A stretch of 32,488 nt of DNA, from the IMG/VR virus record IMGVR_UViG_3300044647_002964, positions 1-32,488 of that record. The stretch is one strand, 5' to 3'. The first letter of the stretch is position 1, and every line of letters begins with the position of its first letter. Below are positions 1-7,931 of the stretch, in pieces. The translations under genes were made by a program, and so were the position numbers. The notes below the pieces were generated by a model. That model was not told where the DNA came from and did not search any database. It saw nothing but the letters and a program-made list of their open reading frames with translations. This stretch comes from a virus.

Positions 1-1509
1 ATCGCTTCTAGGAGCATAATCTTTTTCTATGGAAGAATACGAAACAATCTGATCAGGCAGATAGTCTCCTATACCTGCAGGGTCAGTAATTTTAACATGG
101 TCGATGGCTGCTTTGGATATAAGCTCAAAATTTCTACGATTTACAGGAAGACCGCTATCGTCAAAAGCTTTTTTCATGGCTTCCATGTAGTATTTTCTGC
201 CATCACCTATTCCTCTGTATTTTACAACTTCGCTAGGATCAATAAGGCCTGTACTCAACACTTGTCCCTGCTCTACTCGGTCTCCTAATTTTACTTTAGG
301 CTCTTGGTCAAATCCAATATAGTGTTCTTGATTATTGATCGATATAAAATGCCCTCCTGCAGCGGCAGGGGTCAAAGCGGTTACAAACCCGTCTTCTTGA
401 GCTAGAGGAGCTTTACCTACAAAAGTTTTGGGAATATTTGCTAGCTGGTTGATTAGTTTGAACCCTTGCTGCCCTCCTAGTGATGTTGCGGCTCCTCCAG
501 AATGTCGTGCTTTCATGGCGCTTTCAGTCAAAGGTTCCGCCACAGCGGTACCTGCTACGAGACCTACATAGCTGTCGAGAGCGGCCATACCTTTCTCGCG
601 TTTACCTACGCACATCTGACACAAGCCTCCAGAGTGATGCTTTTTGTTAGACTGGCATGTCATCGGAGATCGTATAGTAATCTTGTTAACTCCTTTATGC
701 TTTAGGTCGTTGAGCAGCTTGGCAGTTATTTCATTATTTCTGTTATAAGAAGAAATACCTACAGCCAAATATGCGCCTATCGACTCACGGTCGTCCACAG
801 ATACGTCGATACCGTTATGGGTTTCACAATCCGCTTCAACAACCTGCAGAGGCATCAACGCTCTAGCAAACTGTTTGCTGCCGTAACCTCCCTGAGCTAC
901 ACTGATTTTTTTCAAAACTTCTCCGGTTCTAGTTCCAAAAGAAGTAGTCAAATATTCAGGAAGAGTGAGCCCTTCAGCATAAGAGCTTTTGATCGGAATA
1001 TCCATCTTAGGCTTTCCTTCTGCGTCTACGACTATACCTTGAGTGGCTATAGTTCCTCGATACTGTGCAGGAGAACCTCGAGACCCTGCCAAAACAATCT
1101 TGGCTAGAGATCTGTTTTCTTGCAGACCCTTGACCAAGATGTCTTTTTCAAGGTCAGACATCATGGTATTGTAATGATTAAAGATCTTATTATCTTTAAT
1201 TGCCTTAGAGTCTTTGGAGGCTTCTACCTCCTCCTTATATTTTTCAAACCCCTGCCAAAGCTTATTTTTGTCTACAGGCGAAACTAGATCTTTTAAAGTA
1301 ATAGATGTTCCTTGCCTTGTACTAATTTCAAATCCCAATCTGGTAAGGTCGGATACTATTTTACTGTACTGGTCTGGGGATTTTTCTGCCAGCTCAGCAA
1401 AAAGCTTAGATATTCCCTTCTTATCTAGAAGAGTATCTTTAACTGTACTATGTAAGTGTTCAGGAATGAAAAACTTTAATAGTACCTGTCCTACAGTCTG
1501 AATAGCCAT
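1..1509 (-). CDS. RNA polymerase beta' subunit, C-terminal part (3' end beyond window)
   Basis: C-terminal half of the catalytic beta' subunit of a multisubunit RNA polymerase; 503 codons are visible and the frame runs off the left edge. It opens with TVGQVLLKFFIPEHL, matching the conserved start of the bacterial beta' second half. GSRGSPAQYRG (about 142-152) is the bridge-helix-side motif, and the trigger-loop region follows (about 185-215, TTSFGTRTGEVLKK). C228, C285, C297 and C300 match the four ligands of the second beta' zinc site. VAEPLTESAMKARHSGGAA corresponds to the bacterial IGEPGTQLTMRTFH block. Later DPSEVVKYRGIG and ITDPAGIGDYLP match the C-terminal beta' segment. The ATG overlaps the stop of the upstream gene (TAATG), so translation is probably coupled. 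It is the last visible gene of the minus-strand operon that starts at 6040. Confidence 0.93.
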   Translation of the reverse strand, partial: MAIQTVGQVLLKFFIPEHLHSTVKDTLLDKKGISKLFAELAEKSPDQYSKIVSDLTRLGFEISTRQGTSITLKDLVSPVDKNKLWQGFEKYKEEVEASKDSKAIKDNKIFNHYNTMMSDLEKDILVKGLQENRSLAKIVLAGSRGSPAQYRGTIATQGIVVDAEGKPKMDIPIKSSYAEGLTLPEYLTTSFGTRTGEVLKKISVAQGGYGSKQFARALMPLQVVEADCETHNGIDVSVDDRESIGAYLAVGISSYNRNNEITAKLLNDLKHKGVNKITIRSPMTCQSNKKHHSGGLCQMCVGKREKGMAALDSYVGLVAGTAVAEPLTESAMKARHSGGAATSLGGQQGFKLINQLANIPKTFVGKAPLAQEDGFVTALTPAAAGGHFISINNQEHYIGFDQEPKVKLGDRVEQGQVLSTGLIDPSEVVKYRGIGDGRKYYMEAMKKAFDDSGLPVNRRNFELISKAAIDHVKITDPAGIGDYLPDQIVSYSSIEKDYAPRSD

Positions 1510-1904
1510 TATTTGGTCAGTTTAGCTTGTAAAAGATCAAAAAGAGAAAGAGCTGCTCCTTCTTTTTGATTTCCTATGCCTCCAGCGAAATTGTTAGTTT
1601 CAGCTGATTGCAGTTTAGATTCTGGAAGAACTTGTTCTTTTTGCTCTTTTATTTGATTTAGAACTTCTAGCTCCTTAAACGCACCATCCATAAGATCACC
1701 CTCTACATTTTCAGAGGATTGCTGTTCTGGTGTGGCTGTAGTTATGTCGTTATCTTCAAGTTCTTGCTCATCACCATTATTAATCGTTTCAGGGTCTTTA
1801 AAATCCTGAGCGATCTTGTCTTTGATGAATGAAACCAGATCGTAAGAAGGATCTTCCTTATCAAAGGAATCCAGGTAAGCTGCGAGCTTTGTAAAGTCTA
1901 ACAT
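1509..1904 (-). CDS. Acidic hypothetical protein between the two beta' genes
   Basis: A 131-residue acidic, probably partly disordered protein of unknown function. The N-terminus MLDFTKLAAYLDSF looks like an amphipathic helix. The middle is rich in Glu, Asp and Gln, and the C-terminus ends FDLLQAKLTK. No catalytic motif is visible. It lies inside the RNA polymerase operon, 17 bases after the Gln/Pro-rich gene, and its stop overlaps the beta' C-terminal start. This position would suit a polymerase accessory or virion-packaging partner, but that is inference from location only. Confidence 0.75.
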   Translation of the reverse strand: MLDFTKLAAYLDSFDKEDPSYDLVSFIKDKIAQDFKDPETINNGDEQELEDNDITTATPEQQSSENVEGDLMDGAFKELEVLNQIKEQKEQVLPESKLQSAETNNFAGGIGNQKEGAALSLFDLLQAKLTK

Positions 1905-1921
1905 ACAATTATACGGATAGA

Positions 1922-2806
1922 TTACTGTCCGCCTGCCATCATACCTCCTCCACCAGAGGACATTCCTGGAGCAGCGTCCATCGGACTAGGGTATATCCCT
2001 CCGCTCATCATTCCTTGCTGTCCTGCCTGTTGCTCCTGAGCTTGTGCCTGTTGATCGGCCTCGGTCTTTTGCTTAATCTGCTCCATCTTCTGTTTGTGTG
2101 TATCGGCTAGCTGCTTCACCTTCAACAAGGATGCGGTAGCTGTGCCCTTGCCTACAAGGTCCAGAAGTTCACGAACAGTTAAAGATACGCGGACGTTATC
2201 TAACTCATTTTTAGCTTCCATTGCAGCAGATTCTGCTTGAGCGGCATCTTGAGTAGGATCCTCAGCTCCTTCCTGAGGAGGCATAGCTGAAGGATCGCCT
2301 CCGTCTTGAGGAATTCCGCCAAACATATCGTCTGCAGCTTGAGCCTCCATACCCGGACCTCCTTGCTGTGCGCCTCCTTCCATCTGGTGCAGCTGCTGGA
2401 GCAATTGAGCTAGGTGCTGTTCTCTTATTTGAGGAGGCATACTCATCAGCTGCTGCAGCATAGGTGCAATCTGTTGCTGTACTTCAGGAGGTAATTGACC
2501 TACAGCAGCCATTACTTCAGCAGTTAAAGGGCTTGTGTCTTGTCCTCCTTGCTGAGGTTGCTGTTGTTGGGGCGGCTGCTGCTGAGGAGGTTGCTGAGGA
2601 GGAGGGGGTTGCTGTTGAGGAGGTTGCTGAGGAGGCATCTGTCCTTGTGGTGCGGCAGCAGGAGGTTGCCCTCCTTGCTGAGGTTGCCCTCCTTGCTGCT
2701 GAGCAGCCATCTGCTGCATGACATCAGGGTTAGGAACAAAGGCTAGTTTGCGGGATGCCTTCTTGGTGATTTTGGAATATTCCTCAATGAGTTCGGCTAT
2801 TTTCAT
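1922..2806 (-). CDS. Gln/Pro/Gly-rich low-complexity protein
   Basis: A 294-residue protein. An N-terminal helix (KIAELIEEYSKITKKASRKLAF, about 2-23, broken here as KIAELIEEYSK / ITKKASRKLAF) is followed by a long Gln-Gln-Pro/Gly-Gly tract (about 30-90). A helical middle region follows (QLPPEVQQQIAPMLQQLM...), then VRVSLTVRELLDLVGKGTATA (about 205-225, given here as VRVSLTVRELLDL / VGKGTATA) and a Gln/Gly/Met-rich tail. No enzymatic motif is seen. The composition resembles phage virion or scaffold-like proteins and intrinsically disordered assembly factors. Its ATG overlaps the stop of the 66-residue upstream gene by 4 bases. Several reading frames are open across the repetitive tract, but only this one fits the operon spacing. 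Confidence 0.8.
   Translation of the reverse strand: MKIAELIEEYSKITKKASRKLAFVPNPDVMQQMAAQQQGGQPQQGGQPPAAAPQGQMPPQQPPQQQPPPPQQPPQQQPPQQQQPQQGGQDTSPLTAEVMAAVGQLPPEVQQQIAPMLQQLMSMPPQIREQHLAQLLQQLHQMEGGAQQGGPGMEAQAADDMFGGIPQDGGDPSAMPPQEGAEDPTQDAAQAESAAMEAKNELDNVRVSLTVRELLDLVGKGTATASLLKVKQLADTHKQKMEQIKQKTEADQQAQAQEQQAGQQGMMSGGIYPSPMDAAPGMSSGGGGMMAGGQ
2540..2715. repeat. Low-complexity CCTCCTTGCTGAGG-type tract
   Basis: Imperfect short repeats of CCTCC, TGCTG and GAGGAGG run along this stretch and encode the Gln/Pro/Gly-rich tract of the minus-strand protein. Open frames on the other strand and in other phases here are by-products of the repeat and were not called as genes. Confidence 0.8.
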
Positions 2807-3003
2807 AACGGGTTTTCTATTTCAATTATTTTAAATATTTTTTCCTGCAGCTCTTTAGCCTCTACAGCGAGCCTTCCTTGTTTCGAGGTTTTCGATAGAC
2901 TGTGAGCGCCATTATTTATATTTAAAAGTAAATTTAAGTAATTTTGCAGCTCTAAAAATTTTTCATCTTCAGAAAGTTGCATCCATACGTTTTCATCAAG
3001 CAT
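2803..3003 (-). CDS. Small hypothetical protein downstream of the polymerase fusion
   Basis: A 66-residue predicted helical protein (MLDENVWMQLSEDEKFLEL...) rich in Leu, Glu and Lys, with no recognised domain. It starts 37 bases after the stop of the 999-residue polymerase gene. Its stop overlaps the next ATG (ATGA type), so it belongs to the same minus-strand operon. Coupling and spacing support it as a real gene; function is unknown. Confidence 0.7.
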   Translation of the reverse strand: MLDENVWMQLSEDEKFLELQNYLNLLLNINNGAHSLSKTSKQGRLAVEAKELQEKIFKIIEIENPL

Positions 3004-3040
3004 AGCTTAAAGTAGATTAAAAATAAAGGCTTAACTACAG

Positions 3041-6040
3041 TTATAAGTCTACTCTATCGCCAATATCAAGCTTTCCTGCCAGAAAATCTTTAACGACCTC
3101 CTCGGCCGAAGCGTATTTTTTAGGGGTGTTTTTGTTATCTTCAAAACTAGCTGCAAACAGTCCGGTGGCAGCTTCATTGGATGGAGTGTATATAGGACTG
3201 AACGTCCTGTGATAGATTAGGTTTTTCTCAGGAAGCAGCTTTTCTTTAATTTCCTCTTTGGCGTCATCTGAAGCCGGGAGCTGCACATTCAATTGGTCGC
3301 CGTCACTATCTCCGCCATAACCTTTAAATACAAGAGGATTTAGTTTTATAGAAAAATCCTTAGGGTCAGGATTCATCTTCAAATACATTCCTTGGAAATT
3401 ATACTTTGAAAGCTGCGGGTCTCTGGTGACTATCCCAGGACGGTCATCCATCTCCTGCAGCAGCGACTGCAGAGCCAGCGGATGTTTATTTGTCAGATAT
3501 TCTCGAGCTTTTACTGCAGGGATGCCTTGCCTAACCATTCGTCTTACAATGAATGGAGAATAGATGCTCCATGCGACTTGCTGTGGAATACTTGCCTGAT
3601 TCAAATCTAGGTTTGAGTCTGGAAGTAGTACGGCGCGACCGACCAAGTCAATAGGCTTATTTACCACCTTTGCTTGGAACATGCTTTCCTTGGCAGAACC
3701 TCCTTGCAACCCTAGTGCAGATGCAAGCAATCCTTTGTAACCTTTCTCTACACTTTTTTGTCTAATAGGTTCTCCTAGACCATAAATAGCTTTAACGCCT
3801 TTATATATTTCTTTTTTTGCTGTATTTAAATGCTCTGGAGCAATGTCAGCTTCATGCTCGGAAATAGAGCTCAAAGAGTTGTTAACCAGCATCAGATCTT
3901 TATACAGCTCGTTAATGTCTGCTGTAAGCACCTGATCGCCTTGAGCCATAACAGGACGATATTGTGCAGGAATAACAGGAACTTTAGACAGTAGCATGTC
4001 GGTAGGCTTTAGCTCATTTTGCTTAAGCATAGTAAGAAAGCTAAGCGCCTTAATTGCCTCATCTCTACCTGATTTACGTTTTGTAGAAATAAACCCCTTT
4101 AGCTCGTTAATTTTTTGGTCTATATCAATAGCTTTAAGTTTTTTCTCTAAACTTCCATCAGCTACAGCATCTTCGTAGTTTACTTTAGTTAATTTTAGCA
4201 ATTTGCGTATGTGCTCCTCAGCTAAAGGATTTGGAACCTTGTGAGCTAAATTAACATGATTGTAGTTGTCTCCGTTAATTCCGACAAGAGTAGGGTCAAA
4301 CAAACCTCCATCCTCGTGTACTAACTCATCTTTTTTTAGTTTATACGCCAGAGGCTCTTTTATCTCTCCACTAGATAGAGCCACGATATCTTTATCTACT
4401 TGAGGAAAGATGTGAAATTTAGAGCCTTCCTGCACTACATTGACTCCAGAACCTTTAAGATAGCTGATGAATTTGTTAAAGATGAACGGGACTTTTGGAG
4501 CAGGGAGATTGTGCCCTAGTTTAAGTGCAGTCCAGAACTCGTCGTTTTTTGTTGCACGAATAGTTGCAACGTCACGCAAAACAGCTTTCGCATCGTTAGA
4601 GAGAGCTACTGTGGTAGCAAGATTCCCGAGCCTTTTGGCTTTTTCGTGTGAGCCTGCCTTTGACGGCTGCATGTTAATGTCATATGCAGAAGCGGCTGAC
4701 CTTGTGGATATCTTGTCCTCAGCAATATGATGAAGTCGGTTAAAGTATAACGGACCTGTCAGAACATCTATATGCTTTCCTGAGGAAGGGTCGTACAGTT
4801 TTTCTGTATCAGAAATGTTATTCTTTTTTAAGACCTCGATAACTTTCTCGACAGCAGAGCCATTATAGAAACCTGTCATGTTAATGGCTTTGCCTTTCTT
4901 TTCTGCCAGCTTACCTAGCCCTACTGTGTTGACTAGTCCAGGAGCTACGCGAGAAGTGATGCTCATGGTATTTAAAAGAACGTCGACAGGTTTGCCGTCT
5001 TCTCCTTGCGGCATCTTGGTGTCGGAAACAATATGTACTACTCCTTTTGCTCCGAAGGGCATATTGAGTTTGTCTCCGTGCCCCATAGGTCTGCGAGTCT
5101 TCACAGTGACAGCTATCAGCTTTCCTGAGTGAGATACGTCTGTGACCTCACCATCATACTCATACTCCCAGCAGAGAGTGATGTCAGAGAAAGCATTCTT
5201 GATTACCTTGGAAAGCTTCCCTAGCTGAATGTCCAACGATTTTAATGTTTTTGGTTGATAGGCGAGTATGACCGGATCTCCTGACTTGAGAATAGTTCCT
5301 TTCTTAACAACTCCTCGGGAATCCATATTGGAGAGCTGATCATTATAGAACTTGTTAGGAAAAAGAGAAATAAACTTATCCTTGTCTGTAAGAATACCTC
5401 GACCAAGCTCCAGTCTCACAGGAATAAGCTGCTCTCCCTCCAGCTTCTTGGCGGCTGTCTCAGAAATCACCAGAGCATCTTCAAAGTTCAATGAACGGAA
5501 GGGCATTATAGCCGTCTTCAAGTTCATACCCAAGGAAAGGGCTCCGTTGTTATCCGAATAGTTCGACGTGGCGAGCAGCTGTCCTGGTTTGACTTTGTCT
5601 CCGACAGCTACCTTCGGTGTATGGTGTAGATAGCTTTCTCTTCCGATTATGTAGTTGTTATATTTGTCGTAGGTGTGCTCTTTGCCTGAAGAGTCCTTGA
5701 TTACGATAGAGTCGTCGTCGATCTTACTCACAGTGCCTCCAGTCGATGCTGTGATGCTTACCAGCTTACCAAACTGTTTCACAAAACTGTCTACGCCGGA
5801 CCCTTTAGGGGCTGATTGAATCAGTGGGGCTTCACGATTAACCAAAGTCATCGCCTGCAGGGAAGACTTGTCTCCGATCAATACGCGAGCACCTGAGACA
5901 GAACTCAGTCCAGGAATCAGATTAGTGACAGGACTGAAAAAGTCTGACGGATCGGCTATCGAGTATTTTGACTTCTGCGAAGCTGGTACTTTTTTCAACT
6001 TGCCTTGCGCAAGTATAAACTTGGTGTTTTTTGAGGACAT
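3041..6040 (-). CDS. RNA polymerase beta C-terminal / beta' N-terminal fusion
   Basis: A 999-residue chain joining the C-terminal part of beta to the N-terminal part of beta'. Beta section (about 46-540): VLIGDKSSLQAMTLVNREAP aligns with the bacterial beta block that begins the second half of the subunit. NFED is at 185-188. GDK (322-324) and AKG (331-333) keep the two active-site lysines. DGKPVDVLLN and YFNRLHHIAEDKISTRS are conserved beta segments. Beta' section (from about 550): LSSGEIKEPLAYK, GGLFDPTLVG, LLSKVPVIPAQYRP, NQASIPQQVAWSIYSPFIVR, and DSDGD at 911-915, the Mg-binding aspartate triad (DFDGD in bacteria). The four-Cys beta' zinc-binding domain is missing; this stretch has no cysteines. 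The chain ends just before the segment that opens the beta' C-terminal gene. A GAGGT ribosome-binding site lies about 11 bases before the ATG. It is the first gene of the operon. Confidence 0.96.
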   Translation of the reverse strand: MSSKNTKFILAQGKLKKVPASQKSKYSIADPSDFFSPVTNLIPGLSSVSGARVLIGDKSSLQAMTLVNREAPLIQSAPKGSGVDSFVKQFGKLVSITASTGGTVSKIDDDSIVIKDSSGKEHTYDKYNNYIIGRESYLHHTPKVAVGDKVKPGQLLATSNYSDNNGALSLGMNLKTAIMPFRSLNFEDALVISETAAKKLEGEQLIPVRLELGRGILTDKDKFISLFPNKFYNDQLSNMDSRGVVKKGTILKSGDPVILAYQPKTLKSLDIQLGKLSKVIKNAFSDITLCWEYEYDGEVTDVSHSGKLIAVTVKTRRPMGHGDKLNMPFGAKGVVHIVSDTKMPQGEDGKPVDVLLNTMSITSRVAPGLVNTVGLGKLAEKKGKAINMTGFYNGSAVEKVIEVLKKNNISDTEKLYDPSSGKHIDVLTGPLYFNRLHHIAEDKISTRSAASAYDINMQPSKAGSHEKAKRLGNLATTVALSNDAKAVLRDVATIRATKNDEFWTALKLGHNLPAPKVPFIFNKFISYLKGSGVNVVQEGSKFHIFPQVDKDIVALSSGEIKEPLAYKLKKDELVHEDGGLFDPTLVGINGDNYNHVNLAHKVPNPLAEEHIRKLLKLTKVNYEDAVADGSLEKKLKAIDIDQKINELKGFISTKRKSGRDEAIKALSFLTMLKQNELKPTDMLLSKVPVIPAQYRPVMAQGDQVLTADINELYKDLMLVNNSLSSISEHEADIAPEHLNTAKKEIYKGVKAIYGLGEPIRQKSVEKGYKGLLASALGLQGGSAKESMFQAKVVNKPIDLVGRAVLLPDSNLDLNQASIPQQVAWSIYSPFIVRRMVRQGIPAVKAREYLTNKHPLALQSLLQEMDDRPGIVTRDPQLSKYNFQGMYLKMNPDPKDFSIKLNPLVFKGYGGDSDGDQLNVQLPASDDAKEEIKEKLLPEKNLIYHRTFSPIYTPSNEAATGLFAASFEDNKNTPKKYASAEEVVKDFLAGKLDIGDRVDL

Positions 6041-6188
6041 ACACAGATATTACCTCACATTCTATAAAATATCAATACCTCTCCTGGCTGGCCGGACTCA
6101 AAGGCAGCTATATAGTCAATAGTTCACCTGTATTCCACGTATTCTCTCCTATCTGGCGTATCTCTGCTGATTGTGTGACTGAGGGCAT
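6041..6188. other. Divergent intergenic region between polymerase operon and HUH gene
   Basis: 148 bases separate the minus-strand polymerase operon from the plus-strand HUH gene, so it should hold promoters for both directions. It contains AT-rich blocks (around 6060-6075 and 6109-6120) and the GAGGT ribosome-binding site of the polymerase gene on the minus strand. I could not assign a convincing -35/-10 pair on either strand. Confidence 0.5.
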
Positions 6189-7931
6189 ATGGGCAACTCT
6201 CAGAAAATCTCAAAGACTCTGAGGGCTCGTGTGTTGACATCATACACAAAGATGAGGAAGATCCTACACATGCTCTCTTCGGAAAGAATCTCCGGCTCCT
6301 CAGCTCTAGATCTCATATGCTCGGATGCTGCTGTTGCTAGTCACATGGAGAGGAAGCAGCGTGTTATAGAGCCTGCTGATGATGACAGCTACTCTCAGGA
6401 ACTGCTCTCTGCTCGAGTATCGTCTCCCTCCAAGAGTGCTGTTGCTGAGTTTGAATCTCGTGATCCTATGTTCTCCTCATCTGCTGCTCTTGTGCGTAGC
6501 AGCTCTGCTGTAACTGGTCGCTATGATCTCAACTGGTGCTCTCCCTCTGACTATCGCGACAACTGGGAAAAGCTGAGCTCTGAAGACAAGCTCACCTATC
6601 GTAAGCTCATACTCAGCGATACATACGGTAATGCTAACAGGTATGGTGTTAAAAAACTAAATCTCGAGTCTCACCTGCTTCTCAGTGTGGGTTGCGACAT
6701 GACCAACATTGTGGGTAATGGCAGAAATGCTGTTTTGACGAATCTGAAGGACCCTGTGAGCAAGCTCTATGCTTCGAAATGTCTTCATGAGCGTGCTACC
6801 GATCCCAAGACATGCTTGAGGGCGAGCAAAGAGTTTATCAAGAGCCACAATCTAGAGCTTCTCTATAAACAGGGGTTTGTGGCCTATCAGGCTGTGGTGA
6901 GTGTGGACCTTCCTGTACAGGTGGGACCTTCTGATGAGCTGGCTAAAAAATCAGCGTTTCAATCTTTCTTCAAAGGAAACTGCGAGGCCTTCAGAAAGCT
7001 TCAGAAGAAAAAGAAGATCTACAGCTATGTCTATAGTCACGAAATCAGTGTGGATAGCATTCTTCAAGGAGTCTACAGACCTCATACGCACATACTCTTC
7101 TTCCTGCCTAAAGAGAGCAAACCAGTCATACTCGACAAAGTTCGGCTGTTCGAAGCAGAGTTCAACTCGATGTTCTCTGACAGAACCATGAGTGTAGATC
7201 AGATTGACTCTGACGGAGAGTTTGTGCCGAAGGCTGTGAGCAAAGCAGCCAACGCGGAACGCACAGTAGGATACTTCTATCGAGCCTATTCTCTGGCGAA
7301 TCAGTATATGAGAGAGATTCGCTCAGACAATGTGCGTACCCTCAACACAGCTACTGTAGAATGCTATAGAAGGCTGGTGTGGTTTCTTCAGGCAGAAGAG
7401 GCCAACGGACTTAAAGGAGTACGCAGAACAGGCTGCTCTAACATTCCCTCAGCAGAGGACGGAGAGGATTACGTACATCCACTGTTGCAAAAAGGCAAAA
7501 AATCAAATACAATCAAGAAAGAAAAATCTAAAAAAGAAAAAATTCAAGAAGATTATGACCTTACCCAGTATAAACCCTCAGATGCTGCTGTCTATGGATC
7601 TGACCAGCCAGGAACAGCTAGAGAGCTTCAGAAAGACAGCGAGCGAACTGGGATTCGACCAGGCTTTTTCGGATGGTGTGCTGAGGGAATTGGGAGACAT
7701 TCAGGAAAAGACTGCGATAGACCTGCAGTTGAAAGAGAAGAACTACCTGAAGCATTTGCGGAAGGAACTTTCAAAGATGAGCATGGAGCTTGGAGACAGC
7801 TGTCCATATTCTTCAGAAGAGCTCGATCACATCACATCGAGCCTGGAGACATTCCAGAAAGCAGCAGAGCTAGAGGCCAGGGCAGTATGGGAAGGGATGC
7901 GCGAGGAGCTGCTGAAGCAAGGTGCGGATGA
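6189..7931 (+). CDS. HUH-type endonuclease / Rep-like replication protein, frame overruns the next gene
   Basis: Probable HUH-superfamily DNA nickase (Rep-like). The region GFVAYQAVVSVDLP (around residues 231-244) resembles the first Rep strand. YSYVYSHEISVD, a beta-hairpin and RPHTHILFF follow, with H299 and H301 forming the HUH metal site. A later segment, VGYFYRAYSLANQY, offers Y362, Y364 or Y367 as the nicking tyrosine. The first roughly 100 residues are Ser-rich and not recognised. A Lys-rich linker encoded by A-tracts (7488-7542) ends the believable protein. The frame then stays open 377 bases inside the next gene, with an Arg/Gly-rich, out-of-frame-looking tail. A one-base slip after 7531 would end the protein at the TGA at 7556, which overlaps the next ATG (ATGA). 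The functional end is therefore probably near 7531-7558. The fold call is fairly firm; the replication role is inferred. Confidence 0.75.
   Translation: MGNSQKISKTLRARVLTSYTKMRKILHMLSSERISGSSALDLICSDAAVASHMERKQRVIEPADDDSYSQELLSARVSSPSKSAVAEFESRDPMFSSSAALVRSSSAVTGRYDLNWCSPSDYRDNWEKLSSEDKLTYRKLILSDTYGNANRYGVKKLNLESHLLLSVGCDMTNIVGNGRNAVLTNLKDPVSKLYASKCLHERATDPKTCLRASKEFIKSHNLELLYKQGFVAYQAVVSVDLPVQVGPSDELAKKSAFQSFFKGNCEAFRKLQKKKKIYSYVYSHEISVDSILQGVYRPHTHILFFLPKESKPVILDKVRLFEAEFNSMFSDRTMSVDQIDSDGEFVPKAVSKAANAERTVGYFYRAYSLANQYMREIRSDNVRTLNTATVECYRRLVWFLQAEEANGLKGVRRTGCSNIPSAEDGEDYVHPLLQKGKKSNTIKKEKSKKEKIQEDYDLTQYKPSDAAVYGSDQPGTARELQKDSERTGIRPGFFGWCAEGIGRHSGKDCDRPAVEREELPEAFAEGTFKDEHGAWRQLSIFFRRARSHHIEPGDIPESSRARGQGSMGRDARGAAEARCG

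Noticed and set aside
2464-2746. Open frames on the plus strand and in other phases over the Gln/Pro tract
   Set aside because: They are Leu/Arg/Val-rich by-products of a CCTCC/GCTG repeat; the minus-strand frame fits the operon by overlap and spacing.
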